From: CAVQJU01 sp963755195
Lineage (GTDB): Bacteria; Acidobacteriota; Vicinamibacteria; Vicinamibacterales; CAVVIG01
NCBI GenBank assembly: GCA_963755195.1
Contig: CAVWIZ010000008.1
Location: 372,001-436,000 of the forward strand
Length of the DNA: 64,000 bases
Direction: 5' to 3'
Shown here: piece by piece, positions 34,062 to 42,194 of the stretch
Layout: each line of letters opens with the position of its first letter
Numbering within the stretch: the first letter of the stretch is position 1
The notes under the pieces: model-generated
Seen by the model: only the letters and a program-made list of their open reading frames with translations
The model's database searches: none
What the model was told of the DNA's origin: nothing
Made by a program: the position numbers and the translations under genes

Positions 34062-35665
34062 TCCGGCCACTCAGACAGCCGCTCGCGTGTCAGGGCCTGG
34101 TCCAGCCTGGCGTCGTGACCGTAGATGTCCTCCGCAAACCGAACCGTTCCATCCTCCGGCATCACCGCGGCCGTCACGTAAAACAGGATCACCTCGATCG
34201 GCCTTGTCAGGCTGACGCGCCGCGATTCCTTCCCGTTCATGGCCGCCAGGATCCGGTCGCGCGTCCACTCCGGCTGATCGTTCAACGCCCACTCCGCCAG
34301 CGCCACCGGATCCTCGACCCGCACGCAGCCATGGCTGAAATCGCGGCGCGGCCGGCTGAACAACTGCTGCGCCGGCGTCCCGTGCAGGTAGACGTTGGCA
34401 TCGCTCGGAAACACGAACTTGATCAGCCCCAGCGAGTTCTTCGGCCCCGGACGCTGCCGCACGCGGAGCGCGCCGTTGCGAAGGCCGGCCAGACTTCTTT
34501 CCGTGAGCGCCACCGGCGTGGCGTTGTCGCCCTGGCCCGATACAATCTCCATGTCGTTCCGGTCGAGGTAGCCCGGATCGCGCAGCAGCGCCGGCAGTGT
34601 CTCGTCGCGCAGGATCGACGTGGGGATGTTCCAGTACGGCCGGAAGATGATGTAGCGCATCTCCTCGTCGAAAACCGGTGTCCGGGTGTTGACGGCGCGC
34701 CCGACGATCACGCCCGTGCTGACTGACGGCGCCGTGCCGGGCGGGACGGCATCCCAGGCCCAAAGGCGGAACATCGCGATGTTGACGACGATCAGCCGCT
34801 CGGCTTGCGAATCCGGCAGCCACCGCAGCCGCTCGAGCGCAAGCTCGATCTGTCGAACCCGCCAGGACGGCGGCACCCTGAGCGCCGCGTGAGTCCCCCT
34901 GCCGAGCACGCCATCGGACTCGAGGCCGTGCCGCATCTGGAAGTGCTTCACGCCTTCGACCATCGCTCCGCCATAGGCGGAATCGTGGGGTGGCTGGGGC
35001 ACGTCCGGCGGCAGGTCTCCGAATGCCACCAGCCGCCGGTACAGCTCGCGGAGCCCCGCGTATGGCTCGCCCGGATGCACCGCCGCGCCCGGCGGCGGCA
35101 GCAATCCGAACGTGTCGGCGGAGAGCGACCGGTACCGCGCCAGCACACGACGCAAATCGCGATAGAGGGCCAACGGAGGGGCCAACTCCGCGGCGCGCTG
35201 GGTGATGCGGTGAGCGGCGAGAGCCTCGTCGAGCATCGCCGCGAAGTCGTGGCCGTGGGCGTGAGGCGTGAGCTGAAAGCCGATCGTGCGTGGTTCGATG
35301 CGGCCGAGGTGCACGTGCCGGAGATACCGCAGCAGGCTGTCATTGAGCGCGGCGCCGAAGGCCTCCACCTCCGCCGCGAGTGGCTCCTGATTGTCGTCGA
35401 GACCTCTGGCCAGCCCTTCGAGCGTCGCAGTCTGGTAGTCCGCTGGATCGAGGCCCTCATCGGCCGCGGCGGCGAGCAGCGCCAATGCCTCGCGGGCATC
35501 GCGGCTCGGACGCCCTGACGCGTCCACCCATCGCGACTCAAACGCCCCGAGCGAGTGGCGAGGCAGTGGCTGAGCAGCGGCAGTTTCAGAAGGGCGCGCC
35601 GATCCACCGCAGCCAGCCAGCAGTCCGACCATCATCGCCGCAGCCATTCTCCACTCGCGGATCAT
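34058..35665 (-). CDS. L,D-transpeptidase (YcbB type), lipoprotein
   Basis: About 535 residues: lipoprotein signal MAAAMMVGLLAGCGGS, a long helical domain, a peptidoglycan-binding-like stretch (VKHFQMRHGLESDGVLGRGT), then the YkuD catalytic domain with YWNIPTSILRDETLP and HGTPAQQLFSRPRRDFSHGC (catalytic Cys) followed by VRVEDP. It forms 3-3 cross-links in peptidoglycan. The stop codon lies in the end of the adjacent MITE-like element, so the last residues may differ from the ancestral protein. It is divergent from 35803 and both promoters are sigma-54-like. Confidence 0.9.
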   Translation of the reverse strand: MIREWRMAAAMMVGLLAGCGGSARPSETAAAQPLPRHSLGAFESRWVDASGRPSRDAREALALLAAAADEGLDPADYQTATLEGLARGLDDNQEPLAAEVEAFGAALNDSLLRYLRHVHLGRIEPRTIGFQLTPHAHGHDFAAMLDEALAAHRITQRAAELAPPLALYRDLRRVLARYRSLSADTFGLLPPPGAAVHPGEPYAGLRELYRRLVAFGDLPPDVPQPPHDSAYGGAMVEGVKHFQMRHGLESDGVLGRGTHAALRVPPSWRVRQIELALERLRWLPDSQAERLIVVNIAMFRLWAWDAVPPGTAPSVSTGVIVGRAVNTRTPVFDEEMRYIIFRPYWNIPTSILRDETLPALLRDPGYLDRNDMEIVSGQGDNATPVALTERSLAGLRNGALRVRQRPGPKNSLGLIKFVFPSDANVYLHGTPAQQLFSRPRRDFSHGCVRVEDPVALAEWALNDQPEWTRDRILAAMNGKESRRVSLTRPIEVILFYVTAAVMPEDGTVRFAEDIYGHDARLDQALTRERLSEWPD

Positions 35666-35693
35666 CGGAACCACTCGCCCGCCGTCTTCGAAC

Positions 35694-35709
35694 TGCAACA
35701 ACACGGCCC
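35694..35709 (-). promoter_or_regulatory. candidate sigma-54 promoter of the L,D-transpeptidase
   Basis: GGGCCGTGTTGTTGCA on the minus strand, with GG-N10-GC and TTGCA. Predicted start near 35683, 18 nt before ATG 35665. Confidence 0.55.
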
Positions 35710-35717
35710 TTCCGATG

Positions 35718-35735
35718 GTGACGGAAATCCGGCAG
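35718..35735. promoter_or_regulatory. activator-like dyad shared by two divergent promoters
   Basis: GTGACGGAAATCCGGCAG is close to the dyad CTGCCGGAAATCCGGCAG seen at 42777. It sits 9-26 bp from the -24 of the leftward promoter and 27-44 bp from that of the rightward one. Confidence 0.5.
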
Positions 35736-35761
35736 CCGACAAACCAAACGCACGGCTTGCT

Positions 35762-35777
35762 TGGAATAGCACTTGCG
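35762..35777 (+). promoter_or_regulatory. candidate sigma-54 promoter
   Basis: TGGAATAGCACTTGCG, GG-N10-GC with TTGC at -12. Predicted start near 35788, 15 nt before ATG 35803. Confidence 0.5.
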
Positions 35778-35802
35778 TTCAGGTGTGCATACGAGGCGCA
35801 TC

Positions 35803-36384
35803 ATGACTACGCGAACCCTGATCGGCACGGCACTGACCACCGGCATGCTGGGTGTTGCGGCAGCGGCGGCGCCGCCGAGCGCCGCCGTCGAACACTTCAC
35901 CGCCACGGCCGTCGAGATGACGAGCGGCATGCGCGTCAACCTCCGGCCAATGGAGATCGTCGTCACCCGCTGGTCGAGCGAGGTGGAGCACCAGATGCTC
36001 GTCAAGGCGTGGCTCGAGAATGGGCCCGCCGCATTCCTCGACCGCCTGGGCACGTTTGCGCCCGCCGGCGCGATCATCGTCATTGGTGGCCGCGAATTCC
36101 CCGTACGCTACGCCTGGCAGGCATGGGGCCACGGTGGCACGCGGCGGATCTACCTGGGCCTTTACGAGCCGATTTCTCTGGCAGCGGTTCGGTACCACCC
36201 GACACGCGAACCCCTTACGTTCCTCGAATTGCGAATCGGCCGGAACGGACTCGGCACGGCCAAGTTCTCGGACGCGATGGGGCTCTCGGTGGACCAAACC
36301 CGGAACCTGATTGGACTGCGCGACTACGACAGCCGTCCACTCCACCTGATTGATGTTCGGAGCCTGCAGCCCATTGAAGAATAG
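35803..36384 (+). CDS. exported protein of unknown function
   Basis: 193 residues with a Sec signal peptide (LIGTALTTGMLGVAAAAAPP), then a mostly beta chain (FTATAVEMTSGMRVNLRPME, TFAPAGAIIVIGGREFPVRY, TRRIYLGLYEPISLAAVRYH, LTFLELRIGRNGLGTAKFSD). No family recognised; a periplasmic beta-rich protein. ATG 35803 is chosen because the signal peptide starts there and the upstream frame overlaps the promoter. Divergent from the L,D-transpeptidase under a shared dyad, so an envelope role is likely. Confidence 0.65.
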   Translation: MTTRTLIGTALTTGMLGVAAAAAPPSAAVEHFTATAVEMTSGMRVNLRPMEIVVTRWSSEVEHQMLVKAWLENGPAAFLDRLGTFAPAGAIIVIGGREFPVRYAWQAWGHGGTRRIYLGLYEPISLAAVRYHPTREPLTFLELRIGRNGLGTAKFSDAMGLSVDQTRNLIGLRDYDSRPLHLIDVRSLQPIEE

Positions 36385-36412
36385 CCAGCGTCGACGGAAG
36401 AGAAGTGAAGAC

Positions 36413-36428
36413 CGGCACGCGGATTGCT
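36413..36428 (+). promoter_or_regulatory. candidate sigma-54 promoter
   Basis: CGGCACGCGGATTGCT, near-perfect -24 (GGCACG) and -12 (TTGCT) with GG-N10-GC. Predicted start near 36439, 25 nt before GTG 36464. No dyad of the common type nearby. Confidence 0.7.
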
Positions 36429-36463
36429 AGCATCTCGGCAGCAAAGACAGAAAGAGAGGAACC

Positions 36464-36748
36464 GTGGCCGACACTCTCACCGTCGTCTCGCGCGAAGACA
36501 CTCTGCGACGCATCCGCGGGGAGTACCTGGAGATGCCCGGGTTGTGCCTGACGCACGCGCAAGCCCAGCGTTTGTGGGGGCTCGATGCGCAGACCTGCGC
36601 CGGCCTGCTGAGGGCGCTGGCCGCAGACAAGTTCCTCTTTTTGCGGCAGGACGGCACCTACGGCCGCCTGTCCGATTGTCCGGCGTCATATCCGCCGGCG
36701 CTGCGGAATACTTCCCACCGCGCCGCGAAAAACTTCAGGTGGTATTGA
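36464..36748 (+). CDS. small conserved-type cytoplasmic protein
   Basis: 94 residues beginning with GTG after a GAGAGG site: SREDTLRRIRGEYLEMPGLC, LTHAQAQRLWGLDAQTCAGL, LRALAADKFLFLRQDGTYGR. The helix-turn-helix-beta hairpin pattern is that of a winged-helix domain, so it may bind DNA, but no family is certain. It stands alone under a strong sigma-54-like promoter and is convergent with the TonB-like gene. Confidence 0.65.
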   Translation: MADTLTVVSREDTLRRIRGEYLEMPGLCLTHAQAQRLWGLDAQTCAGLLRALAADKFLFLRQDGTYGRLSDCPASYPPALRNTSHRAAKNFRWY

Positions 36749-36765
36749 CAGGCGCCCCGGATCGT

Positions 36766-37668
36766 CTACCGGATCGAGAAATCCAGCATCACCCTCACGA
36801 CGACCTTCACTGGGGCGCCGGCGAGGCGGCCCGGTTCGAATCGCCAGCCTTCGACCGCCGCAACCGCTCGCTCGTCGAGACCCCCTGGGTCGAGCGAGCG
36901 GATAACGCGAATGTCCGACGGCCGTCCGTCTCCGGTCACCACGAGCTCCAATTCGACCGTTCCTTGTATCCTGCGAGACAACGCGTCATCGGTGTACTTG
37001 GGTGCGACCTCCAAGATGACGCGCGGAGACGTCACGGAGCCTCCAGGCCGATAGACGCCGCCGCCTGTTCCGCCTCCCGACCCGGGACCGATTCCCGGTC
37101 CGCGCCCTGATCCGATACCCGTGCCGGTGCCGTCGCCGACGCCGCCGCCCGATCCGGGTCCGGTGGAGGTACCCACCGATACGCCGCCAGTCAACAGCCC
37201 GACTTGATCACGAGACCCGGCGGCCAGCGGTGTCGCATCGAGGAGAGGCGCGGGTAGCTGGATGGCGTCCAACGCGTCACTCGAGGAGGACGCGGGGCGC
37301 TTCACGCGCACCGTGCGGGAGTCGTGACCGACGGCCTCAGCACGCCGGATTGGTCCGGCCTGGCGATTCCCGCCCCCACCACCGCCACCGCCAGGCGAAT
37401 CGACGCTTCGTGCGATAAACACCATATGTGTGGACGCGGCAGGCAACGCGCTGGGCGCGGGGAAGAGCGACGTGGGAGTTGGTGCGGAAGATGAGACAAT
37501 CGCGGCCAAGACGACGATCCCGGCCAGATGGAGAGCAACCGAGCTGCCGATCTGGGCCATCGCCGTCGTCCACCGATACGCCGGCAGTTGGGGAGACGGG
37601 CGTCCGAGTCCTTGAAGGTGGATCACACCCATCAGACTGGCAAACGCGATACCAGCGCCTGGCGACAC
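36766..37668 (-). CDS. TonB-like energy transducer with Gly-rich linker
   Basis: 300 residues: N-terminal membrane anchor (IGSSVALHLAGIVVLAAIVS), a Ser/Thr/Gly linker of about 130 residues with runs of Gly, and a C-terminal TonB domain (VILEVAPKYTDDALSRRIQG, TVELELVVTGDGRPSDIRVI, AVAAVEGWRFEPGRLAGAPV). It is the last gene of an apparent operon usp - two membrane proteins - tonB (7 bp after the previous gene). TonB C-terminal domains pass membrane energy to outer-membrane receptors, though in many Acidobacteriota-like genomes such proteins are annotated only as TonB family. GTG 37668 is the start taken. Confidence 0.85.
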   Translation of the reverse strand: MSPGAGIAFASLMGVIHLQGLGRPSPQLPAYRWTTAMAQIGSSVALHLAGIVVLAAIVSSSAPTPTSLFPAPSALPAASTHMVFIARSVDSPGGGGGGGGNRQAGPIRRAEAVGHDSRTVRVKRPASSSSDALDAIQLPAPLLDATPLAAGSRDQVGLLTGGVSVGTSTGPGSGGGVGDGTGTGIGSGRGPGIGPGSGGGTGGGVYRPGGSVTSPRVILEVAPKYTDDALSRRIQGTVELELVVTGDGRPSDIRVIRSLDPGGLDERAVAAVEGWRFEPGRLAGAPVKVVVRVMLDFSIR

Positions 37669-37675
37669 CTACAAA

Positions 37676-38179
37676 CTAGAACGCGCCCCCGAGAAACGGC
37701 AGCATGCGGCCCCAGTAGATCACGCCAATCCACAGCGCCAGCGACGTCGCCGCAATCACCTTCGCGCCCCGCGGGGCATCGTCGCCGGGTCCAAGCGCAT
37801 CGACCTGTCTCCCGATGTCGGTGGCGTAGAACGCGAGCGCGTTCATCCCGGCGAGGACGATGAACAGCAGCTTCAGCCAGAACACCGTGTTGTGGATGTA
37901 TTGAAAGGGATCGCCGGAGAAGAACAGGAAGCCGGTGACGAGATTGATCGCGAAGCCGCCGATCGCCCACGGAATGAGCCGCTCGAAGGGCCCGGGTGAC
38001 AGCCGCTTGCCGACACCCAGCATTCGTAGATCGAGGGTGCCGACAATGCCGACGAGCAGCGCCATCCCGATGAAATGCAGCGTCTCGCAGGCCGGCCAGA
38101 TCCACGGATAGCCGCCGGCGACCGCCCAACTGAGGCGGGTGCCGTGGAGGTAGCGGGCGAACGTTTCAATCAGCGGCAT
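37676..38179 (-). CDS. DUF6644-type membrane protein, paralogue 1
   Basis: 167 residues with four predicted spans: WIWPACETLHFIGMALLVGI, LIPWAIGGFAINLVTGFLFF, VFWLKLLFIVLAGMNALAFY and VIAATSLALWIGVIYWGRML. It aligns end to end with the next gene upstream (TLHFIGMALLVG against IFLHAVGLTFVAG), so the pair arose by duplication and may form a heterodimer. Conserved His in TLHFIG and the later NTVFWLK resemble membrane cytochrome b-like or copper-type helices, but function is unknown. Confidence 0.75.
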   Translation of the reverse strand: MPLIETFARYLHGTRLSWAVAGGYPWIWPACETLHFIGMALLVGIVGTLDLRMLGVGKRLSPGPFERLIPWAIGGFAINLVTGFLFFSGDPFQYIHNTVFWLKLLFIVLAGMNALAFYATDIGRQVDALGPGDDAPRGAKVIAATSLALWIGVIYWGRMLPFLGGAF

Positions 38180-38186
38180 CGTGACG

Positions 38187-38696
38187 TCACCCGCCTTTCG
38201 CACCGGCGCCCGCACCGAGATACGCGGTCAGGCGACCGGCGGTCAGGGCGGTGGTCCAGAAGAAAAGTGACGTCGCGGCCAGCAGCTTGACGCGCAGCGG
38301 AACGGGGTTTCGCTCCAGCATCCAGGTTGGCGCGCCAGCGATCATCAGACGCCGGATGAAGATCAGGTTGACGACGGCGAGGGCGATCGCAGCCATCTTG
38401 ATCCAGAAAACACCGCTCACCATCATCGTCGAAGCATCGGCGATCAAAAGGGCGACGCCTGAGAGCGCGTTGATCCAGAAGCCCGTCCACATGACGGGAA
38501 ACAGACCCTCCATGGCTGCCACGGGCAGCCGCGGCGCAAAGCCCAGAAGCCGGAGATCGAGCGCGGCGTTGACGCCCGCGACGAACGTCAGGCCGACGGC
38601 GTGGAGAAAGATGATCGTGGGGTACGCCCACAGCGACCCGGATTCACGCACCCAGATACCGATGCCGCTGTTTTCGATCGCTCGCAGAAACTCCAT
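38187..38696 (-). CDS. DUF6644-type membrane protein, paralogue 2
   Basis: 169 residues, again four spans: AYPTIIFLHAVGLTFVAGVN, LFPVMWTGFWINALSGVALL, GVFWIKMAAIALAVVNLIFI and LLAATSLFFWTTALTAGRLT. ATG 38696 gives MEFLRAIENSGIGIWVRESG; the longer frame adds non-family sequence. It follows the universal stress protein gene by 58 bp and precedes its paralogue by 7 bp, so one mRNA should carry usp, both membrane proteins and tonB. Confidence 0.75.
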   Translation of the reverse strand: MEFLRAIENSGIGIWVRESGSLWAYPTIIFLHAVGLTFVAGVNAALDLRLLGFAPRLPVAAMEGLFPVMWTGFWINALSGVALLIADASTMMVSGVFWIKMAAIALAVVNLIFIRRLMIAGAPTWMLERNPVPLRVKLLAATSLFFWTTALTAGRLTAYLGAGAGAKGG

Positions 38697-38754
38697 TCTC
38701 CTCACCTCGGGGTGTCGAAGCGCCGACAGCTGTGCCACGCGAGAAGGACTCGAG

Positions 38755-39204
38755 TCACGTCCGGGATCCGACCGTCAGCACAGGGCAGGGCGCCGTCGCC
38801 ACGACTCGCCCGGCGACGCTGCCGAGAAAAAACTTTGCCAGGCCTGTCCGTCCATGCGTGCCGATGACCAGCAAGTCGAATCGTCCAGCCTTGGCGATTC
38901 GAACGATGTGCTTCGCGGGGTTTCCGTCGGCGTGGAGCACGGCCACACGAACACCCGCCTTCCTGGCTCTGGCCGTCAGATCGGCAAGTTTGCGCGCGGT
39001 CCAGCGCCTGGCCTCGGCATCGAGCTGCTGCCACGTCTCTGGACCGATGTATTGATCGGGGGTGACGGGCGTCATCGGCGCAAGGACGTGGAGGATGGTC
39101 AGCGGCGCCCGGTTGGTTTTTGCCAGCGCGATCGCGGCGGCAAAGGCCTTCGAGGACGCCTTGGAGAAATCCGACGCGAAGAGAATTCGACGAAATGCGG
39201 CCAT
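38755..39204 (-). CDS. universal stress protein
   Basis: 149 residues, single UspA domain: FRRILFASDFSKASSKAFAA at the start and the ATP-binding signature GTHGRTGLAKFFLGSVAGRV followed by APCPVLTV. ATP-binding Usp proteins act as stress-linked switches. It is the first gene of the operon that ends with the TonB-like gene and has the clearest sigma-54-like promoter/dyad pair of the island. Confidence 0.93.
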   Translation of the reverse strand: MAAFRRILFASDFSKASSKAFAAAIALAKTNRAPLTILHVLAPMTPVTPDQYIGPETWQQLDAEARRWTARKLADLTARARKAGVRVAVLHADGNPAKHIVRIAKAGRFDLLVIGTHGRTGLAKFFLGSVAGRVVATAPCPVLTVGSRT

Positions 39205-39242
39205 CGACGCATCCTTTCTAGGAATTCCGACGTTATGCCACT

Positions 39243-39258
39243 GTGCAAGTTACACGCC
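39243..39258 (-). promoter_or_regulatory. candidate sigma-54 promoter of the usp-tonB operon
   Basis: CGGCGTGTAACTTGCA on the minus strand, GG-N10-GC with TTGCA at -12. Predicted start near 39232, 28 nt before the usp ATG. Confidence 0.6.
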
Positions 39259-39265
39259 GCTGGCG

Positions 39266-39283
39266 CTGCCGGAATGTCGGCAG
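39266..39283. promoter_or_regulatory. activator-like dyad
   Basis: CTGCCGGAATGTCGGCAG, a near-perfect dyad, 8-25 bp upstream of the leftward -24 element. The geometry is the same as at 35718. A poor sigma-54 match (CGAGCAGGGTCTTTGC, 39313-39328) lies on the other side, facing the tandem usp gene at 39362. Confidence 0.6.
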
Positions 39284-39361
39284 TGCCGTGGGCGGCTTGC
39301 TGCGGGCTCTGTCGAGCAGGGTCTTTGCATCAGGCTGTGGCCGAGGAAGGACGCGCCGGCC

Positions 39362-40273
39362 ATGTTCAAACGAATCCTGTGCACCATCGATTTCTCTCCT
39401 ACCTCCAGTCACGCGCTCGATCAAGCCATCGCCATTGCGGGCTGGTACAAGGCGTCGCTCACGGCGCTGCACGTCTACGACCCGGTCTTCGTCCCCGTCC
39501 CGGGGTTGCCCACGCCGCGCGAACGCGTGCCCGAGAACGAGCTGGCGCGCGTGCGGGGCGAGGTGTCCGCATTGTGCGAGGCAGCCGCGCAGGCCCGCGT
39601 CGAAGTGAACGTCCTCGTCGAGGTGGGCCAGCCCGCGGCCTGCATCCTCGACCGCGCCGCCACGCTGCCCGCCGACTTGATTGTGATGGGGACCCACGGC
39701 GCCGGGGGATTCGAGCACCTGGTGCTGGGATCGGTTGCCGAGAAGGTGCTTCGAAAAGCGGAATGTGCGGTCCTCACCGTTCCGCCGCATGCGAAAGGTA
39801 CTTCGACGCTCCCGTTCAAGCGGTTGCTGTGCGCCGTGGACTTCTCTGAGTGGTCGCTGCGCGCGCTCCAGCTCGCACGCTCGCTGGCGCAGGAATCGCG
39901 AGCCGCCTTGACGGCCGTGTGTGTCATCGAATGGCCGTGGCCGGAGCCGCCGGCACCAATCTTCTCGGATCTGCCGCCGGAGCAGGCGGCCGCTCTCACC
40001 GACTATCGCCGGTACGTCGAAGCGGGCGCGATGCGGCGGCTGACCGAGCTGGCCGATGAGTCGGCGCGGGCCGGCGTGGCGATCGAACCGCGGCTCAGCC
40101 ACGGCAAGGCGCAAGTCGAGATTCTGCGGACGGCCGCCGACATCGGCGCCGACCTCATCGTAATGGGTGTCCACGCCCGGAAGGCGCTCGACGTGCGGGT
40201 GTTTGGGTCGACGACATACCAGGTTGTCCGGCAGGCGACGTGCCCCGTGCTGACGCTGCGGAGCTCGACTTAG
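39362..40273 (+). CDS. tandem-domain universal stress protein
   Basis: 303 residues with two UspA domains. Domain 1: KRILCTIDFSPTSSHALDQA to GTHGAGGFEHLVLGSVAEKV. Domain 2: KRLLCAVDFSEWSLRALQLA to GVHARKALDVRVFGSTTYQV. Domain 1 keeps the G-x2-G-x9-GS ATP signature; domain 2 has GVHARKALDVRVFGST, with Ala and Leu where the signature has Gly, so ATP binding there is doubtful. Divergent from the usp at 38755 across the shared dyad region. Confidence 0.93.
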   Translation: MFKRILCTIDFSPTSSHALDQAIAIAGWYKASLTALHVYDPVFVPVPGLPTPRERVPENELARVRGEVSALCEAAAQARVEVNVLVEVGQPAACILDRAATLPADLIVMGTHGAGGFEHLVLGSVAEKVLRKAECAVLTVPPHAKGTSTLPFKRLLCAVDFSEWSLRALQLARSLAQESRAALTAVCVIEWPWPEPPAPIFSDLPPEQAAALTDYRRYVEAGAMRRLTELADESARAGVAIEPRLSHGKAQVEILRTAADIGADLIVMGVHARKALDVRVFGSTTYQVVRQATCPVLTLRSST

Positions 40274-40426
40274 CGGGCCATCCGCGCACGTGTCGCCGCC
40301 ATGGCCGCTGCCCTTGCAGCGACTCACGACGTGCAAGAGAATGGCCTACGTCGCTCACGCCGATACCGGTGATCCGGCGCGCGCGCAAGTGACAGGACGA
40401 ATGTTGGTAAACGCACGAGGCCGTTC

Positions 40427-41353
40427 ATGACGCAGGCGAAACGATGGACGGGCTTTCGATCGGTATTGTGCCCGGTCGACTTCTCAGACGGCTCCCGGAT
40501 GGCGTTGCGCTATGCGGCGGCGGTCGCGGCTCGCGGCAAGGCGGTTTTGAAGGTCGTCTATGTGAACGATCCGCTGCTCGTCGCGGCGGCAGCCGCGGCG
40601 CTGCACGACCGTACGTTCGTCAAGAGGAGTGCGCGGGAGTTGCGCGATTTCATCGAAGCGACGCTCCCGGCCAGCTCGAAAGCGCCGACCGCCCTGAAGT
40701 CGCACGTCTCGGTCGGCGACCCCGCCGACGAAATCATGAAGGCCGCGGCCCGCGGCCGCTCGGACCTCATCGTCGTCGGCACGCACGGCCTGACGGGCGC
40801 AAACCGGCTCCTCCTCGGGTCGACGACGCTGAGCGTTCTGCAGCAGACCAGGGTACCCGTCCTCGCGGTACCAGCGGCCGGCGACAACATGGGGGAAGGC
40901 CCATCGTCATCGTGGCCTGGCGCGCGAATCGCGGCCGCGATCGAGATGGACAGCAGTGCCACCCACGACCTGGATGTCGCCGCTCGCATCGCCGAGTGGT
41001 TCGGCTCGTCGCTGCTGCTGATTCACGTCGTCAGCGGCATCGCCGCGCCAGCGTGGCTCGATACGGACTTCGCCGCGCACGACCGTGCTCGCGCGGCCAA
41101 GGCGCAACGACAACTCGAGGCGCTGATCGCGCGCAGCGGCCAAAACGTGGCGACCGAAGCACGCGTCGTGTCCGGCCGCGTCGCCGATGAGATCGCCGCG
41201 GTGGCGGCGGCGGAAAGGACGGGCCTTCTCGTGACCGCCCTGCAGAATCGGCGCGGGTGGTTCGGCGCAAGACGAGGATCGATTTCCTATCAGGTGCTCA
41301 CGCACGCTGCCGCGCCTGTGCTGGCCTGTCCGCCGCACTGGCGGCCCCGCTGA
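40427..41353 (+). CDS. tandem-domain universal stress protein
   Basis: 308 residues with two Usp domains. The first (FRSVLCPVDFSDGSRMALRY, GTHGLTGANRLLLGSTTLSV) has the ATP-binding signature; the second (ARIAAAIEMDSSATHDLDVA, LQNRRGWFGARRGSISYQVL) lacks it. It lies 153 bp after the previous usp gene. No standard sigma-54 site is found upstream; the nearest candidate has an 11-base spacer. Confidence 0.9.
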   Translation: MTQAKRWTGFRSVLCPVDFSDGSRMALRYAAAVAARGKAVLKVVYVNDPLLVAAAAAALHDRTFVKRSARELRDFIEATLPASSKAPTALKSHVSVGDPADEIMKAAARGRSDLIVVGTHGLTGANRLLLGSTTLSVLQQTRVPVLAVPAAGDNMGEGPSSSWPGARIAAAIEMDSSATHDLDVAARIAEWFGSSLLLIHVVSGIAAPAWLDTDFAAHDRARAAKAQRQLEALIARSGQNVATEARVVSGRVADEIAAVAAAERTGLLVTALQNRRGWFGARRGSISYQVLTHAAAPVLACPPHWRPR

Positions 41354-41511
41354 TTCTCCACCGCCTTCCAGGCAGCCCGCCGCCCTGGCTCTCGAGCCGG
41401 GTTGGGCGTGTGTGCCGCTGGCCGGGGCTTCACCGACGAAATATTCCGCGGAAGGCACGCAAAAACACCCGCCTCGGAAGGCAGACCTGCTGCCCCGGTG
41501 ATCGGACGCGA

Positions 41512-41527
41512 GCGGCATCCCGCTTGC
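41512..41527 (+). promoter_or_regulatory. candidate sigma-54 promoter of the cytochrome gene
   Basis: CGGCATCCCGCTTGCT, GG-N10-GC with TTGCT. Predicted start near 41538, 122 nt before ATG 41660. An inverted repeat GGCAG/CTGCC (41479-41493) lies 19-33 bp upstream. No gene is seen in 41354-41659. Confidence 0.5.
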
Positions 41528-41659
41528 TCGGCACCCGATGGGGAGTTCACTTATGGACAGTCCGAGCTCCGGGAGGTGTCGTACAACCGTAGTCGTTCGC
41601 GTGCGAAGTCAGCCGAGCTCCGGCTTCGCTTGAAGACCTCTTATCGCAGGAGAACACAC

Positions 41660-42169
41660 ATGCGCCAATTGTTTATGTCGGCTTGTCTCGTCCTGGCCAC
41701 CGCGATCGTTTCAGCGTGCACCGGAAGCCAACCGCAGCCCGCGGCCTCGGCCGCGGCGTACCAGCCTGTAGTCAGCCTGAATGAGATCATGGTCAACATC
41801 GTCGATCCCCACAGTCACGAGATTTGGGACGCCGCGGGCGACCCGGCCAAAGCGCCAAAGACCGACGAAGACTGGAGAATCCTCCGGCACGCTGCCATTA
41901 CGCTCGCGGCCGGCGGCAACCTGACGATGATGAGTGGGAATGGGCCGAAGGACCAGGTCTGGCGGCAGCAGAAGGACTGGAATCAGCTCTCGCAGGCGGT
42001 TTCGGACGCGGGCCTCGCCGCCGCGCTGGCCGTGCAAAACAGAAGTCTCGGCGCGATGACAAAGGCCAGCGATCAACTCCTGCAGTCGTGCCTGAACTGC
42101 CATCGCGAGTACAAGCTCGACGTGCCCAAGATCTGGGCGGACAAGGAAACGCACGAGGCCCCACACTAG
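41660..42169 (+). CDS. lipoprotein c-type cytochrome (single haem)
   Basis: 169 residues after a GCAGGAG site. Lipobox IVSAC within the signal (LVLATAIVSACTGS), then a helical chain (SLNEIMVNIVDPHSHEIWDA, ILRHAAITLAAGG) ending with the haem motif SCLNCHREYKLD, the C-terminal haem placement of cytochrome c' (class II) proteins. It would be membrane-tethered on the periplasmic side. A smaller protein with the same C-terminal CXXCH layout is encoded at 58438. Confidence 0.85.
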   Translation: MRQLFMSACLVLATAIVSACTGSQPQPAASAAAYQPVVSLNEIMVNIVDPHSHEIWDAAGDPAKAPKTDEDWRILRHAAITLAAGGNLTMMSGNGPKDQVWRQQKDWNQLSQAVSDAGLAAALAVQNRSLGAMTKASDQLLQSCLNCHREYKLDVPKIWADKETHEAPH

Positions 42170-42194
42170 ATTGGCCGGGCCACGACCGTCCGCG

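Noticed and set aside
40301..40320. TGGCCGCTGCCCTTGCA upstream of the usp gene at 40427 as a sigma-54 promoter
   Set aside because: The spacer between GG and GC is 11, not 10. An extra base from sequencing error is possible but cannot be shown.
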